From NCBI GenBank assembly GCA_021234155.1, contig JAJEKV010000031.1, positions 3,920,835-3,984,834 of the forward strand: a stretch of 64,000 bases of DNA, written 5' to 3'. The position numbers were made by a program, and so were the translations under genes. Within the stretch, counting starts at the first letter, position 1. Each line of letters opens with the position of its first letter. Source of the DNA: Isoetes taiwanensis. Its lineage: Eukaryota; Streptophyta; Lycopodiopsida; Isoetales; Isoetaceae. Shown here piece by piece: positions 53,201-64,000 of the stretch. The notes beneath the pieces were generated by a model. That model worked only from the letters and a program-made list of their open reading frames with translations, searched no databases and was not told the origin of the DNA.

Positions 53201-53290
53201 AGACCTTTGTACAACTCTACTCGCAACTTCCTTTGATTTTGTTTGATCCAGTTTAAATTGTTTGCTTCCACTCTTGAGTACACATCAACG
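50279..53290 (-). pseudogene. Helitron Rep/helicase, truncated and broken by a MITE
   Basis: On the minus strand: Helitron-like N domain (53283-52849; RVEANNLNWIKQNQRKLRVE; LPSSYNGSPRAMQQNYQDSM), then the Rep region with the HUH motif in GLPHCHLLMIL (about 52850-52820) and the Tyr region KYIYYIHKGHD (about 52435). Next comes the Rep C-terminal part (DTRYVFAIEAMWRLYGFKMH; about 51965-51720, GATSFEDMRIVNGK). The Pif1-type helicase follows: LNREQKHIADIILDAISQHQ, Walker A DGP-GGTSKTFLF (split by the hAT MITE at 50762-51407, and with Ser for the usual Gly before Lys), Walker B MVWDEMGM, and GGDFRQQLPVI. It stops at 50279, so helicase motifs IV-VI are absent. An in-frame TGA stands directly before GLPHCH. 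Helitrons move by rolling-circle replication; this copy cannot. Confidence 0.9.
50754..51415. mobile_element. hAT-type MITE with 8-bp target duplication, copy 2
   Basis: A 646-base insertion (50762-51407) with ends CAGGGATAGGTTC and GAACCTATCCCTG, perfectly inverted over 13 bases, flanked by the 8-bp duplication GGGCCATC (50754-50761 and 51408-51415). It splits the Walker A codons of the Helitron helicase. The interior contains many GCGAAAC/GTTTAAAC and TACGTATTTT words and no transposase. It belongs to the same family as the copy at 19987-20570. Confidence 0.92.
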
Positions 53291-55500
53291 ATGAATTGCT
53301 ATGTTAGCTTGCCGGTGCAAAGCAATGGGTTCCAACCTCTGCTCCTTATTGCCAGCCGATAATTGTAGATGGGTGGAAAAGGTGGAAGTTAGTGCTCTTG
53401 CCTTTGCTTTATGTACGGATGGGAACACTGGATTTAGAGATGGATGGTTCAGGTGTTGTTTATCAGATGGTACAAGATCTTATAAGGGAGCTGAATTAAT
53501 GCACATGGGTTACCTACAAGCAACTCAGGAAGCACCGGAACTGCTCCTTAGCAATCAGATCTGAGAGGGCAAAGGCAAATTTGAAGGTATTAAGCCTTCT
53601 AGGAAGAATTTAAGAACCGGTCCAGAACTGAGGCAGCAACAAATTCGACTTGGAGACTCTTGGAAATGAGTTCCAGCAGCACCAAATGGGCCGAAATTGA
53701 AGTTAGAGGGATGTTTTGATGGAAACAAGGGCTGCCATGACCGTCCAGCAAGATGCGAGCTGCTTGCTAGCAACCCAACTGCTGAAAATTCTGGAAAACA
53801 GACTTGGGTCCAGAGGAATTAGGCCGAAACCAAAAGAGGATGGCCGATTTGGGGCATACATGGGTCGATTTACCCTGATAAGGACCGTAGGAGAGGAATC
53901 GAAGCCATTTTTGGAGCTGCCCGATGGCTGGAATTAGCTGTACCCAGTTTTGTGTTGGTGTTAGTTCTTTGTTTTGTGTTGGTGTTAATTCTTTGTTGGC
54001 TTATCTTTTTGTTACATTAGTATTTTGGAAGGTGTTAAACAATAAATGGAAGGGCCATGACTCTAACATTGGTAACATATGTAAGAGTTGGTAAACAAAT
54101 TGCAGGAGGTCAGCAGCATGGCAGGGATTTGGCGGGGAAAACCCATAGTAATTCCTTTTAGAACTTGCTTCGTTGTGAGTCTTTGAACTTCGTAAATAAG
54201 AAATAACAATGTCTAAGCTTAATAAATCTAAGACACATGGGTTAATTGTAATTTGGCTCCTAGAGATGGGGCTTGCCTGGGAGCTGCTGAAGTTCCAGGA
54301 AGTTGCAGTCAGGGGACCTCATGGATTTTTAAGCAGGAAAAGCGTAAGTTGGACGCAATTAATTGCTTAGCTATGAAAGTGGATTTTTAATATTAATACT
54401 TGAAACCATACCTAAGGGAGCTTAAATAAATAATGTTGTGGAGTAAATCCTGCATCGACCTTACAGGGGTAATTTGAGCACGCTACATCAACATTTGAGT
54501 TGTCATTATGGTTTTCATCATCGATCTAGCTACTTCAACATGATTAGGTTGTATGGGCAACCTCAATGAGGGCTAAGAGTATGATCTAGGCACATTATAG
54601 TAAATTCTCTAATGAACACACGTCATGGTCTTTGACTTGTTCCACTGTCGTTTTTGATATTATGTATGTACTTGGAACCTCTGGGGTCGGACTTCCAGGT
54701 TCGGTGGCCTGGGTTGTTCCGACATGACTTGTTCTATGTTCTTTGTATTTGTGCTCTGTGACACCGGGCGTTAGTTCTCCTGGCCGGGATTGCTACGTCA
54801 GTAAACTCTTGTGAACTCCCATGGTAAGAGGTCCTCCAGTGCCAGACGTGGGCTGAGAGGGTATGCGCATACGAGGTTCACCCCACCATCTCGCTACAGG
54901 GCTTGGAATGTAAGCTGGCTGAGCGTTATCCTGCTAACGGGGCCTGTATGTAGGCTGGCTGAGCTACCCATTGTCCCGGAGTTTGTTTATGATGGTTTGG
55001 GTACTTTGGTTATGTTCTTTGCTATTGATGTTATGTTGTTTTTTTTGTTGTCATTGTCTCGCATTGCACCATAGGTTCTTGTGTCTTTGAGTTGTTTATG
55101 TTTGTTATTCAAGACTTTCAAGATGTTTTATGCATGCAGAGGCAGCCATGGGATCCCCACTTAGTCACGAGGACTAACCCTTTGAGTGCATGCAGTGATT
55201 GAGCAAGGCGGTGCTCGGGCCAGTGGCAGTGGTACTGTTCAGGATCGTGGCTGAGTTGGAGTTTTCTAGAAGCTGAATCTTAGCTTTGGTTCTTAATAAA
55301 TCTATATGGGTGTATTTCTTTTGAGCTATATTACAATGGTTGGATATTAGTTATATACATAAGGAGAATCATTTTCAATTATCTATTGGAAGATTAAATT
55401 CTTCACCAACATAGTTGGTTTAAGTTTTCATATCAACCTAGATCTAACCTCAAGTATTGACAAGATCCCGTGTTGCCAGGAGGGTCAACTCGGCAGGCTC
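53291..55500. other. no gene recognised between the Helitron pieces
   Basis: The Helitron reading stops at about 53290. The next 2.2 kb has only short frames with no domain. A GC-richer block at 54680-55260 contains two copies of TGTA(A/TG)GCTGGCTGAGC about 45 bases apart. It may be a separate insertion (for example a solo LTR), but I find no matching ends. Confidence 0.3.
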
Positions 55501-55501
55501 G

Positions 55502-55864
55502 TTACACACAGTGGTGTCGTTCGACTTGTGTGACTTCAAATGTCCTTGCTATTCTGTACGTAGGTGGATGGGCTCTCCGTTGACGATGATATTGTTCAAG
55601 TTCATCAAGTCTCTCTTGATGCTCTTCTTTTGTTTCTGTGGCAACCTGCTGGGCTCTCCATTGGCGCTGATATTGGGTGTTTTCGACTAATCTTTGTCGA
55701 TGTTGATCTTCTATTTCTATTGCAGCCTGTTGCAACTTTCTTCTTTTGTAATTCTCTCTTCGTTTCTCCAATCGAACTTCACGTTCCTGTGCTGTCTCTG
55801 CAGTATGCTTCTTTCTGTACCTCTCTCGCTCGGCCGCAAGCCTTCTCTCTCGTTCTTCCGTCAT
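55502..55864 (-). pseudogene. Helitron-type N-terminal basic coiled coil
   Basis: This 120-residue frame is almost pure charged heptads: MTEERERRLAAERERYRKKH, REVRLEKRRENYKRRKLQQA and RQRLVENTQYQRQWRAQQ. Arg/Glu-rich repeats of this kind stand at the N-terminus of many Helitron proteins, and it lies on the same strand upstream of the Rep/helicase pieces. The 2.2-kb gap between them holds no Helitron sequence, so linkage is inferred. No CT-repeat artefact is involved; codon use is mixed. Confidence 0.5.
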
Positions 55865-56700
55865 TGCAGATTACGTGTCCAAAGGATGTTAGTTGCATGG
55901 GTAAATGGTATGGTCTTTTTTTGAAGTTTAAAAAAAGGTGGTAGCATTGCAAAAAGTGTAGTCCTTTTTGGAGTTTAAAAAAAAGTGGTGGGCATTTTAC
56001 GTTGGGTAAAAAGGTCAAAAGGCAAATTAGGTATGTTAGTTGTTTGAGTTGTTACTCTAAGATGTTATTTGAGTAGGTTGTTGTGTGGGTTTTTTATAAC
56101 GTGGCTAAAGGGCAAGTGGAGTCCTTTTTAAAAAAGGTGTTTGGCATTTTACGTAAAAAAAAAAGGTTGTCATTTGCTGTTTATTTTTAGTGCAAGGCAT
56201 TTTACGTTTATTTGCTTTTTATTTTTAGTGCAAGGCATTTTGCGTTTCGAATGCTTTTGCTGGATGGTAAAAAGGTTTTGCAGAACAGCGGAAAGCTTAA
56301 TGTTAAGAAATAATAGAGGGGAGAGTATATTGTAATTACCTGATTATTACCTGATTGCAAGACATCCTATTGCCCTAGCTTGCCGAATTAGAGCTTGCCT
56401 GAATGATTTGCTGTGAATCAAACAAAGAGAAAATTACTTAAAGTCTGTAAGGGGTACATGCTCTATGGGAGTTGCATCATATGCATAGACCATTTAAATA
56501 AAACTGCAATAAATACTGCATTATTAGACGTTGCTTTACAGCAAGGAAAACCAATTTGATAGATATTATGATGTGTTACAAAGCCAGAAAAGACAGAAAT
56601 ATGGAACAACGTTTTTTGACTGATCAAATTGCATCCTTTTAAACGTCCCCAAAGCACTGACAAAGCATACTTGCCAACGTAATAGCAGGGCAAACAACTA
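55865..56700. other. spacer with a short tandem duplication, no gene
   Basis: TTTATTTTTAGTGCAAGGCA plus TTTTACGT is duplicated at about 56180-56245. T/G-rich words (AAAAAAGGTGGT...CATTTTACG) recur. The last exon expected for the J-domain gene is not found here. Confidence 0.5.
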
Positions 56701-56705
56701 ATTAC

Positions 56706-57042
56706 CTCAACAGATTGAATATTTTTTCAGCAATGTATTTTTGATGCAATGTAGCTCCTTTTTGTTGAACTTTATCTGGATGAAGACATAGGGTAGCCTT
56801 CCTGTATGCCTTCTTCACATCAGATCCACTGCAGAGGTCACTCAGCAGAACTGGTTGCCATCCACATTCTGCTCAAAGTATCTGTTACAGCTGAAAAATC
56901 TCAGCTTGGATTGGATAAGACAATAGAAGCATGTTGTTCTAAGAAAACACACCTGGTGCAACGTTGACAGTAATGCATGCACATTTCCTTCTTTACCAGC
57001 TGCCCACTGCCTAATGTTGCCATCTAACATTTCAGATGCTCT
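56706..57042 (-). pseudogene. auxilin-like J-domain protein, two 3' exons
   Basis: Two exons on the minus strand. Exon A (57042-56953, 30 codons, preceded by TTACAG and followed by GTGTG) reads RASEMLDGNIRQWAAGKEGN then VHALLSTLHQ. Exon B (56881-56706) reads IL, a TGA stop, [40 protein letters not shown] and [15 protein letters not shown], ending at a GTAATT donor in phase 2. This is the J domain of plant auxilin-like proteins, with the HPD motif at 56782-56774. Such proteins bring Hsc70 to clathrin-coated vesicles; the JAC1 type acts in chloroplast movement. The stop (56875-56873) stands where the family has Trp (TGG). The final EAW exon and the upstream exons are not seen, so this is probably a gene remnant. 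Confidence 0.85.
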
Positions 57043-58580
<1,538 letters not shown>

Positions 58581-59166
58581 TAATTACTACGAAATGGAAG
58601 CTAAACAAACCCTAAAGGTTTGGATTCGCCAGACTGCCACGATATCAAGCTCCGTCAAGCAGCTCCAGCCGTAAAGTACTGACCGAGGTTTGCATTATCC
58701 GACTGTAGCGATTGAAGAAGAAACCCTAAAAAGAGGTAAGTTGCAAGGAAAGGTTAGGATGATGCCACGTGATATGAATGAATCCAAACCGTCTAGATTA
58801 GGGCGTGGTCCATTACAAAACATTATAATATAAGATGTGACTAAGAAAAATTCCAAAAACCTTTTTAGCCAAACCAAAAGATCCCAAATTAAAAGGGTTG
58901 ATACAAAAAGTAGAATCATGCAAAAGTTATTTTTCTCAAAGCCCTCATGCCCAAGGGGAATTCATATAATGTTAGTGGCAAAGCCCACGCAAAAGGGTTT
59001 TTTGTTGCCTATTTCGTACATAAAATAAAAGGGGTACCTACCATTTTATCTTACTTGTCTGTTATAAAATAAGACTAAATAATAGTGTACTCTTTTCACT
59101 TGCCTTTGCAATGTCTTGCTCACTACCTATCCTAGAAACCTTAAAATGATAACTAGTTTGTGGTAT
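58581..59166. other. AT-rich DNA, no gene recognised
   Basis: Only short frames are present, with no domain. Confidence 0.4.
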
Positions 59167-59458
59167 CTAATTGTGAGCTCTTGCAATAATTTGTTGCAAG
59201 ATTCGTTCAGCTTCATATGCATTATTATTGCCATGGTCTTGAGCTTTTAGCGCTTCAGATAAATAATCCGTCTTGAACTCTTTCCAGTATTTCATATCTG
59301 CCTTGGGGTAGTAAGGATCATTAATGAAGACGTTTCCCACAATAGTGTCTATGATGGAAACATCAGTATCTTCTTTCTTGTCTAATCTCTTTACTTGGTT
59401 GAAGTCGATGCAGTATAATTTGAACTTGCTAAAAGGATCCAATAGATCCCAGTCTCAT
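59167..59458 (-). CDS. unidentified protein-like frame
   Basis: A minus-strand frame without an ATG at its start (the first codon shown is TTG; an upstream stop lies at about 59458) encodes 91-95 residues with balanced, protein-like composition: DPFSKFKLYCIDFNQVKRLD, IIDTIVGNVFINDPYYPKAD, MKYWKEFKTDYLSEALKAQD, ending ERILQQIIARAHN before TAG/TAA. It stands out in an AT-rich region where random frames are full of Lys/Asn runs. It could be an exon or a captured fragment. I do not recognise the family, and I see no neighbouring exon. Confidence 0.35.
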
Positions 59459-60350
59459 AAGGATAGTAAATGATGCATTCTAATTAACTCTATATAGGAG
59501 TTTACTTTATCAACATAAATATAGTGTAACTAGGGTATAACCATGCATTATCTAGATCTAAACAAGATCTAATATAACAGGATGAACACAAAGAAGGGTT
59601 CCAAAGTGTGTTGATTATACCCTTATATGTCTAAAACTCCACAATGATGTAGGTAGTGATGGTTATTGATGAATGGAGGACAATGTCACGAAGTTTAACC
59701 ATGACTATAAATAAATAGAGCAAAGGACCTTTTGTATCTGTTTTTCTAGTTTATCTAAAACCTCCTATAAGCCTTTTAAATGACACAATATATGATAAAA
59801 AGGGATATTGAGGTTCTTGATATGGTCGTATTAGAAGAAAAAATAAAGAAACCTACTTACTTTCCACTATTATAAAGTTAGTCAATGTGTGGCTGCTCCA
59901 AAGTGTTGTAGTCTAAGTAGGACCATAGTACATGTAGATCAACTTTTATGATAGGCTATAACCTTTGTTGGCAATAGAAATCTCAAATTTCATGTTAAAA
60001 AAATATATTATATACAAGATTTGAATATAAATAAGCATGGACTATTTATAGGTCCAGGATTAAACCAACTGGATTGAGAAAATTTCTCTATTTATTTGCG
60101 CTCGCTCTATTCATTTTGTCCCCTACAATGATATTATAATTTCTCATCTTATATTATAAGGTTTTGGCGTAAGTATGTAGTGCATCGCGCCCTAAATTGG
60201 GCGGTTGAGATTTAACCTAGCAGGTGAACGGCCCAGATAGCCCGCGGTTCTCTTTTCGCTCCAGGGATTTAGGAAGAAGCTGTCGGATTCTTTAAGAGGA
60301 GGCCGTAGGAACAGGTCGTAGAGCTTTACAGGATCTATCCGCCACAATGG
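59459..60350. other. AT-rich spacer
   Basis: No gene is seen. The last 170 bases become GC-richer and could be the promoter and leader of the gene starting at 60351. Confidence 0.35.
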
Positions 60351-61044
60351 TTGCATGAATCGAGCAGAAGCATTAGGGTTTTATTTGAGCTTCCTATTGA
60401 GGATTTGCGTCTGTCATCTATGGCTATGGCAGAAATATCTGATGCTGTTTTGTCCTTCGATTTTCGTGGATATATGGACCGGATTTTTGAAAAAGTAAGT
60501 TTTAAATTGAACTGTCTATTCTGGTGGCTTGGCTTGGCTTGGCTTTGCTAAATTTATTGATCTTATAACTTACTCCTCTAAATGGGAAGGATTGATCAAC
60601 TTACAGGTTTGTATTGAATTGTTACGACCAGTCAGGACGTTTGTACTAGCAGAAAGCCAGTTTTTGTAAGAAGGAAGGCTATGAGACAGATGAATTAGAC
60701 AGCTCAAGCAGTTTGAGTTGTTCGGCTGCTGCAAAGCCATTCTTGGAAGCTGGTAGTAAACCTTATTCCATTTACAGTTGTGCATAAGAACTATAAATTT
60801 TCATTAGTTTATCAAGGTATGTTTGATATTTCAGAATTTTGTTTCTTTGTCTGCAAAGTTAAAAAGCCATCTCCAGGAGTTAAATAATGTCAGTCCTCAG
60901 AGAAGAGAAGATAATACTGGAAGGCTACTCCAGTATAATTTAAATACAGAGAAAATGACTGTGCTGCTCCCTGGTCTCCTCTTATGGCATTGCATTGAAC
61001 AAGGACTATTCCTTCCTGCTCATTACAGAATCCACAACTGCCAG
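60351..61044 (+). pseudogene. unidentified multi-exon gene remnant
   Basis: Exon 1 (60351-60494) reads MHESSRSIRVLFELPIEDLR then LSSMAMAEISDAVLSFDFRG and YMDRIFEK, with a strong GTAAGT donor in phase 0; an alternative start is the ATG at 60420. A candidate exon from 60607 (after TTACAG) reads VCIELLRPVRTFVLAESQFL and, after a one-base shift, EGYETDELDSSSSLSCSAAA. A third from 60835 (after TTTCAG) reads NFVSLSAKLKSHLQELNNVS and PQRREDNTGRLLQ in phase with exon 1. Splice sites and composition support a former plant gene. The frame shift suggests it is broken. The family is not recognised. Confidence 0.45.
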
Positions 61045-62550
61045 GTTAGATATTTCTTCATTGTTCTACAGAAGATCAAATCTCACAAATAACATAGTAT
61101 TGCTCTGTGGTCTCTTCTTTGCAAATGGCATTGCATTGAACAAGGATTATTCCTTCCTGCCAGGGCTCAAATTTGACGGCTTTCACGCCTGTTTTTGGCA
61201 TTTTTGCCTGTCAAAACAAGCAAAAATAAAATTTGTATTGCAAATGAAAGGTAGCCAATGACTAAATGCCTGTCATACAGAAGGGCCATCAAAATACGTA
61301 TTTGTCATTTGAAAGGCTAGAAATTTAAATTGTCTGTCATTGTTTTTATTTTCTTGTATGTAAATAAAATGATATAATATATAGGCCCATATACAAAAAT
61401 ATATAATCCATCCAAATAACCTTTACGGTAATGAATTTAAAAACACTTCATGGGCATAGCAAATTAGACACCATCCAACCATTGAAAAAAGTGAACACTA
61501 GCTTGCATTGGCCAGGGAATTGCCAAGGAATCGACCATGAACCGCCAGGGAATCGGTAGGGAATTGGCCATGAAATCGGTCAGGGAACCCCAACTTGCAT
61601 CGATTTAGATTCAAGAGTCCTCTTGAGCTTACCCCTTGACAAACAGCTACAGGGTTCTTGGGCTCATACTACAGTCTATACTTGGGCTCTCTGATATGCT
61701 CTGCTGCACCGAGATTTTTGAAGCCACAGAATATTTATGGACAAACAACATATTTCTAAAACCTTTACTTCAACAAACCCACAGAATACTTAGATTCGGG
61801 CCATTCTTGGGCTCATACTTGGGCTTATGCTTGGCAAACAACACTGCCATTCTTGGGCCTAGACTTTGGCTCTCTGATTGTTCTGCATCAAGGCTTTTGA
61901 AACCACCACTTCTACAAACCTATCTCATCTATTCATTCATGGAGCAAGATAAAGACAACGTAAGTAAGTTCAGATTTAGATCATTTGCTCTATATTATTG
62001 TGATTTCTTGCTTTTTCTTGCTCCTTGCATTTTCATAGTTTTCAAATTTTTATTATAGCGGTGGCTTCTTTAAGCTAAAAAAAAAAGAAGGAAGGCCAAT
62101 CAATGTAGATCTATGCTTTCTTTCTGCAAGTTATCTAATAGCATAGTTGCAAGCTCAGGCTCTCAAACGCAACAACCTCCTGATATAGTTCTTGAGGAGA
62201 CCATAGAAATTATAGAAGCTTCTTGTAATGTACAGAAGAACATACCTATTGTTGATGTACATTTAAAACTTGGTTATATTATTACGAGTTTATAATGGAC
62301 TTTATAACTTGTTCTTTTTTTTTACATAAAAACTAGTTTCTGTCATTTGGGATTTTTGTCTTGCATTTGAAAGGTTAAAATTGAAAGACTTCCTGTCATG
62401 CGAAAGGCGTAAGTTTTTTTTGCCTGTCACAAGAAAATTAGGGGTAGCCTTCAAATTTGAGCACTACTTCCTGCTCATTGTAGAATCCACAACTGCCAGG
62501 TTAGATAGTTCTTAAATGCTCTGCAGAAGATTAAATCTCACAAATAACAT
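60959..62550. repeat. local duplication of about 140 bp, second copy split by a hAT element
   Basis: The sequence CTGCTCCCTGGTCTCCTCTT...CAAATAACAT appears at about 60959-61096 and again from about 61100, where it is interrupted at 61161-62466 and resumes at 62467-62550. The first copy shows the empty target site CCTTCCTGCTCATT. Confidence 0.8.
61153..62474. mobile_element. hAT-like non-autonomous element with 8-bp target duplication
   Basis: A 1306-base element (61161-62466) begins CAGGGCTCAAATTTGACGGC and ends with the inverted match GCCTTCAAATTTGAGCACTA. It is flanked by the perfect 8-bp duplication CTTCCTGC (61153-61160 and 62467-62474). The subterminal regions share CTGTCAT, ATTTGAAAGG and similar words in inverted order. 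The middle has TTGGGCTCATACTTGGGCT-type repeats (about 61660-61860) and a frame at 62113-62295 of unknown origin, but no transposase. The ends differ from those of the GGGATAGGTTC family, so it is a separate hAT family. Confidence 0.85.
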
Positions 62551-62560
62551 GCTATTACAG

Positions 62561-62880
62561 GTTACTGGGGTATTGGTTAAAGGGACCTAAAAGCAGGAAC
62601 AATCGCAGAAATGAGGATATGGAGTTCTTTTTGAATCTTGTGAAACTGAGGGCATTTATGTTGAGCTTCCATTCCATCAATGTATCTTTTCAACAAGTTG
62701 TCTGGAGGCCCACGCAATGGTGGCCAGAGATAGTGCTAATGGGGAGTTGCTTCAGATCTTGGAAGATGAGAATGGCAGTGGTTTCATATATAAATGAGGT
62801 TGAAGAGATAGATGGCAAGCTTTGGCTTGGGAGTGTGCATCATCGTCACATCATCGTACCTTGATCTGAACATTTTTTGC
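62561..62880 (+). pseudogene. strictosidine-synthase-like protein fragment
   Basis: After an acceptor (GCTATTACAG, 62551-62560) the sequence reads GYWLKGPK and, one frame over, AGTIAEM, matching the RYWLKGPKAGT motif of plant strictosidine-synthase-like proteins. At 62701-62799 it reads HAMVARDSANGELLQILEDE, and after another shift (about 62770-62862) NEVEEIDGKLWLGSVHHRHI, matching the C-terminal EVEE-x-DGKLWLGS block of the family. Family members are six-bladed propeller, hydrolase-like proteins of the endomembrane system. Both frame shifts fall at CAG triplets. The upstream exons are absent, so it is a pseudogene or a badly called exon. Confidence 0.65.
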
Positions 62881-63580
62881 CCAAAGACTCATATGGAGGA
62901 ACTCAATCTATCAAACTCAGAAAGATCAACCCCATATGAACAGAAAATAGTTTGTGTCTTTATGTGTTTGCTTCTTGCAAACACTTGCTGCATTCTTTAA
63001 ACTGTCAGCTTTACCAGCTTTATGAAGCATAAAGGATACCTGCAGAGTCAAACTGATTCAGTATGCAAAAGAGTAAAGAGTTGTACGCAAAAGTAGTTTC
63101 AAATCTAGGTTGTAAATGCATTGTATCCATTGTGGTTGTTTGTGGTTGTTTGTGGAAATTCTTTGGTGCTAGATGTGTACCATCAAAGTTACTGACGTAT
63201 CTTGGTTATATGGTCCCATCCAAGCTATGCGCACTAAGCACAACAGGTTCAACAGAGCCATGGACATGTTATCTAGCTGAAATGCAGAATTATAAACTGC
63301 AAAATGGAGGTGAAAGACTCAACAAGATAACAATCTGTCATTAGGAAACAAACTGAAAACGTTGTGGAGACAATTGTAAGATAATGTAGATAAATATACA
63401 TCTGCCAAGTTTCGGTGCTTGCAGCTGCTAGGTAGTCATTCTATTCCTTTCTTTTCCATTATTATCTCTTTTGCATCTCGCAAGATATAGATAAGATAAG
63501 TTATGTCTACTTGCAAAATACCTTGCTAAGCCAGTGCTTTCTTGACTGAAAGATAGAATTTTCTTCTATTCTCTACTAGT

Positions 63581-63610
63581 AACGATGCCCAGCATTGCTG
63601 GGCATAAGTT
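63581..63610. repeat. stable hairpin, ATGCCCAGC/GCTGGGCAT
   Basis: A 9-bp perfect stem with a 3-base loop is followed by AAG. The surroundings TAGTAACG...GGGCATAA match the hairpin repeat at 9100-9128 (TAGTGACG...GGGCATAA). It may mark one end of a mobile element, such as a plant Helitron with a CTCTACTAGTAACG start. Confidence 0.55.
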
Positions 63611-63672
63611 TCCGGGGCATAAGGTGGAAGTTTATAAATGTTTTGTTCCCAATAAGAAAAGTGTGCAGTAAC

Positions 63673-63766
63673 CTTTTATTATTGAGGAAAAAAAATATAC
63701 AAACATAGTAATAGTAAACTTTTATTATTGAGGAAAACAAATATACAAACATAGTAATAGTAAACT
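63673..63766. repeat. 46-bp tandem duplication
   Basis: CTTTTATTATTGAGGAAAA...ATAGTAATAGTAAA occurs twice, differing by one base in the A run. Confidence 0.85.
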
Positions 63767-64000
63767 GGAAGAGGCATTTGGAGAATGTGGATATATAATA
63801 AAACTGAAAGTTGCTAACTTTTTATTACAACAAAGATTTTATAAAGGTTTTAACAATATTTAAAAGAAACCTAATTACTTATGAATAATATCTGTCCACC
63901 AATTGTAGATTTGCCAGCGTCTACACAGACGCTGGTCAACAAATGAAATGTTTAAATGAAATTACTTCAGAACGTTAGGTAAACAAAACCTTCTTCAAGA

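Larger units (their letters stand above)
62881..64000. other. AT-rich DNA, no gene recognised
   Basis: It contains the hairpin at 63585-63605 and a 46-bp tandem duplication at about 63673-63766 (CTTTTATTATTGAGGAAAA...TAGTAAA). A 93-codon frame at 63063 has no recognisable domain. Confidence 0.4.

Noticed and set aside
53302-55460. An LTR retrotransposon or solo LTR starting TGTTAGC at 53302
   Set aside because: No matching CA end or 5-bp duplication could be found.

Overview
The window looks like nuclear DNA of a land plant with a large, transposon-packed genome. The evidence is broken pieces of intron-bearing plant-type genes (an auxilin-like J-domain protein, a strictosidine-synthase-like protein, pyruvate decarboxylase), plant-style non-LTR retrotransposons, a Helitron, hAT-type elements and very long (CT)n tracts. 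A seed-free plant such as a fern is plausible, but the sequence alone does not settle the lineage. I see no intact host gene. Nearly everything is mobile DNA or gene debris.

Layout. 1-4.8 kb: GC-rich, badly decayed coding DNA with a MULE-type transposase core (+) and, converging on it, a possible DPP-motif methyltransferase-like gene (-). It ends at a degenerate TTAGGG-type telomere-like tract (4774-4832), followed by CCT-rich and other simple repeats to about 6 kb. 6.1-46.6 kb: three diverged copies of one segment (units at about 6095-18221, 18222-33809 and 36708-46561). Each unit has LINE family B on the minus strand (ORF1, endonuclease, part of the RT), then about 2.5 kb with a two-exon transposase-like fragment and a tRNA-like SINE, then a (CT)n tract carrying LINE family A on the plus strand. 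Unit-specific insertions came later: a second LINE A fragment and LINE C in unit 1; a hAT MITE and a 6.5-kb pair of Helentron-like elements in unit 2; a gene fragment with an intron in unit 3. LINE D sits between units 2 and 3. 46.6-50.3 kb: AT-rich, no gene seen. 50.3-55.9 kb: minus-strand Helitron Rep/helicase pieces, split by a second hAT MITE. 56-64 kb: fragments of host genes, a 1.3-kb hAT-like element with a visible empty site, and AT-rich spacer.

Two patterns stand out. First, four different LINE insertions (A, A', C, D) all begin and end in the same (CT)n locus, which suggests a LINE lineage that inserts into (CT)n. Second, the three units differ from one another mostly at CAG/CTG triplets, and not by C-to-T change. 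That looks like read or consensus error at CHG-methylated cytosines, so many apparent frameshifts in these LINEs may not be real. A third candidate for follow-up is the pair of head-to-tail elements at 25394-31949, which share only their ends, have subterminal inverted repeats and carry a 3' hairpin, as expected of non-autonomous Helentrons.
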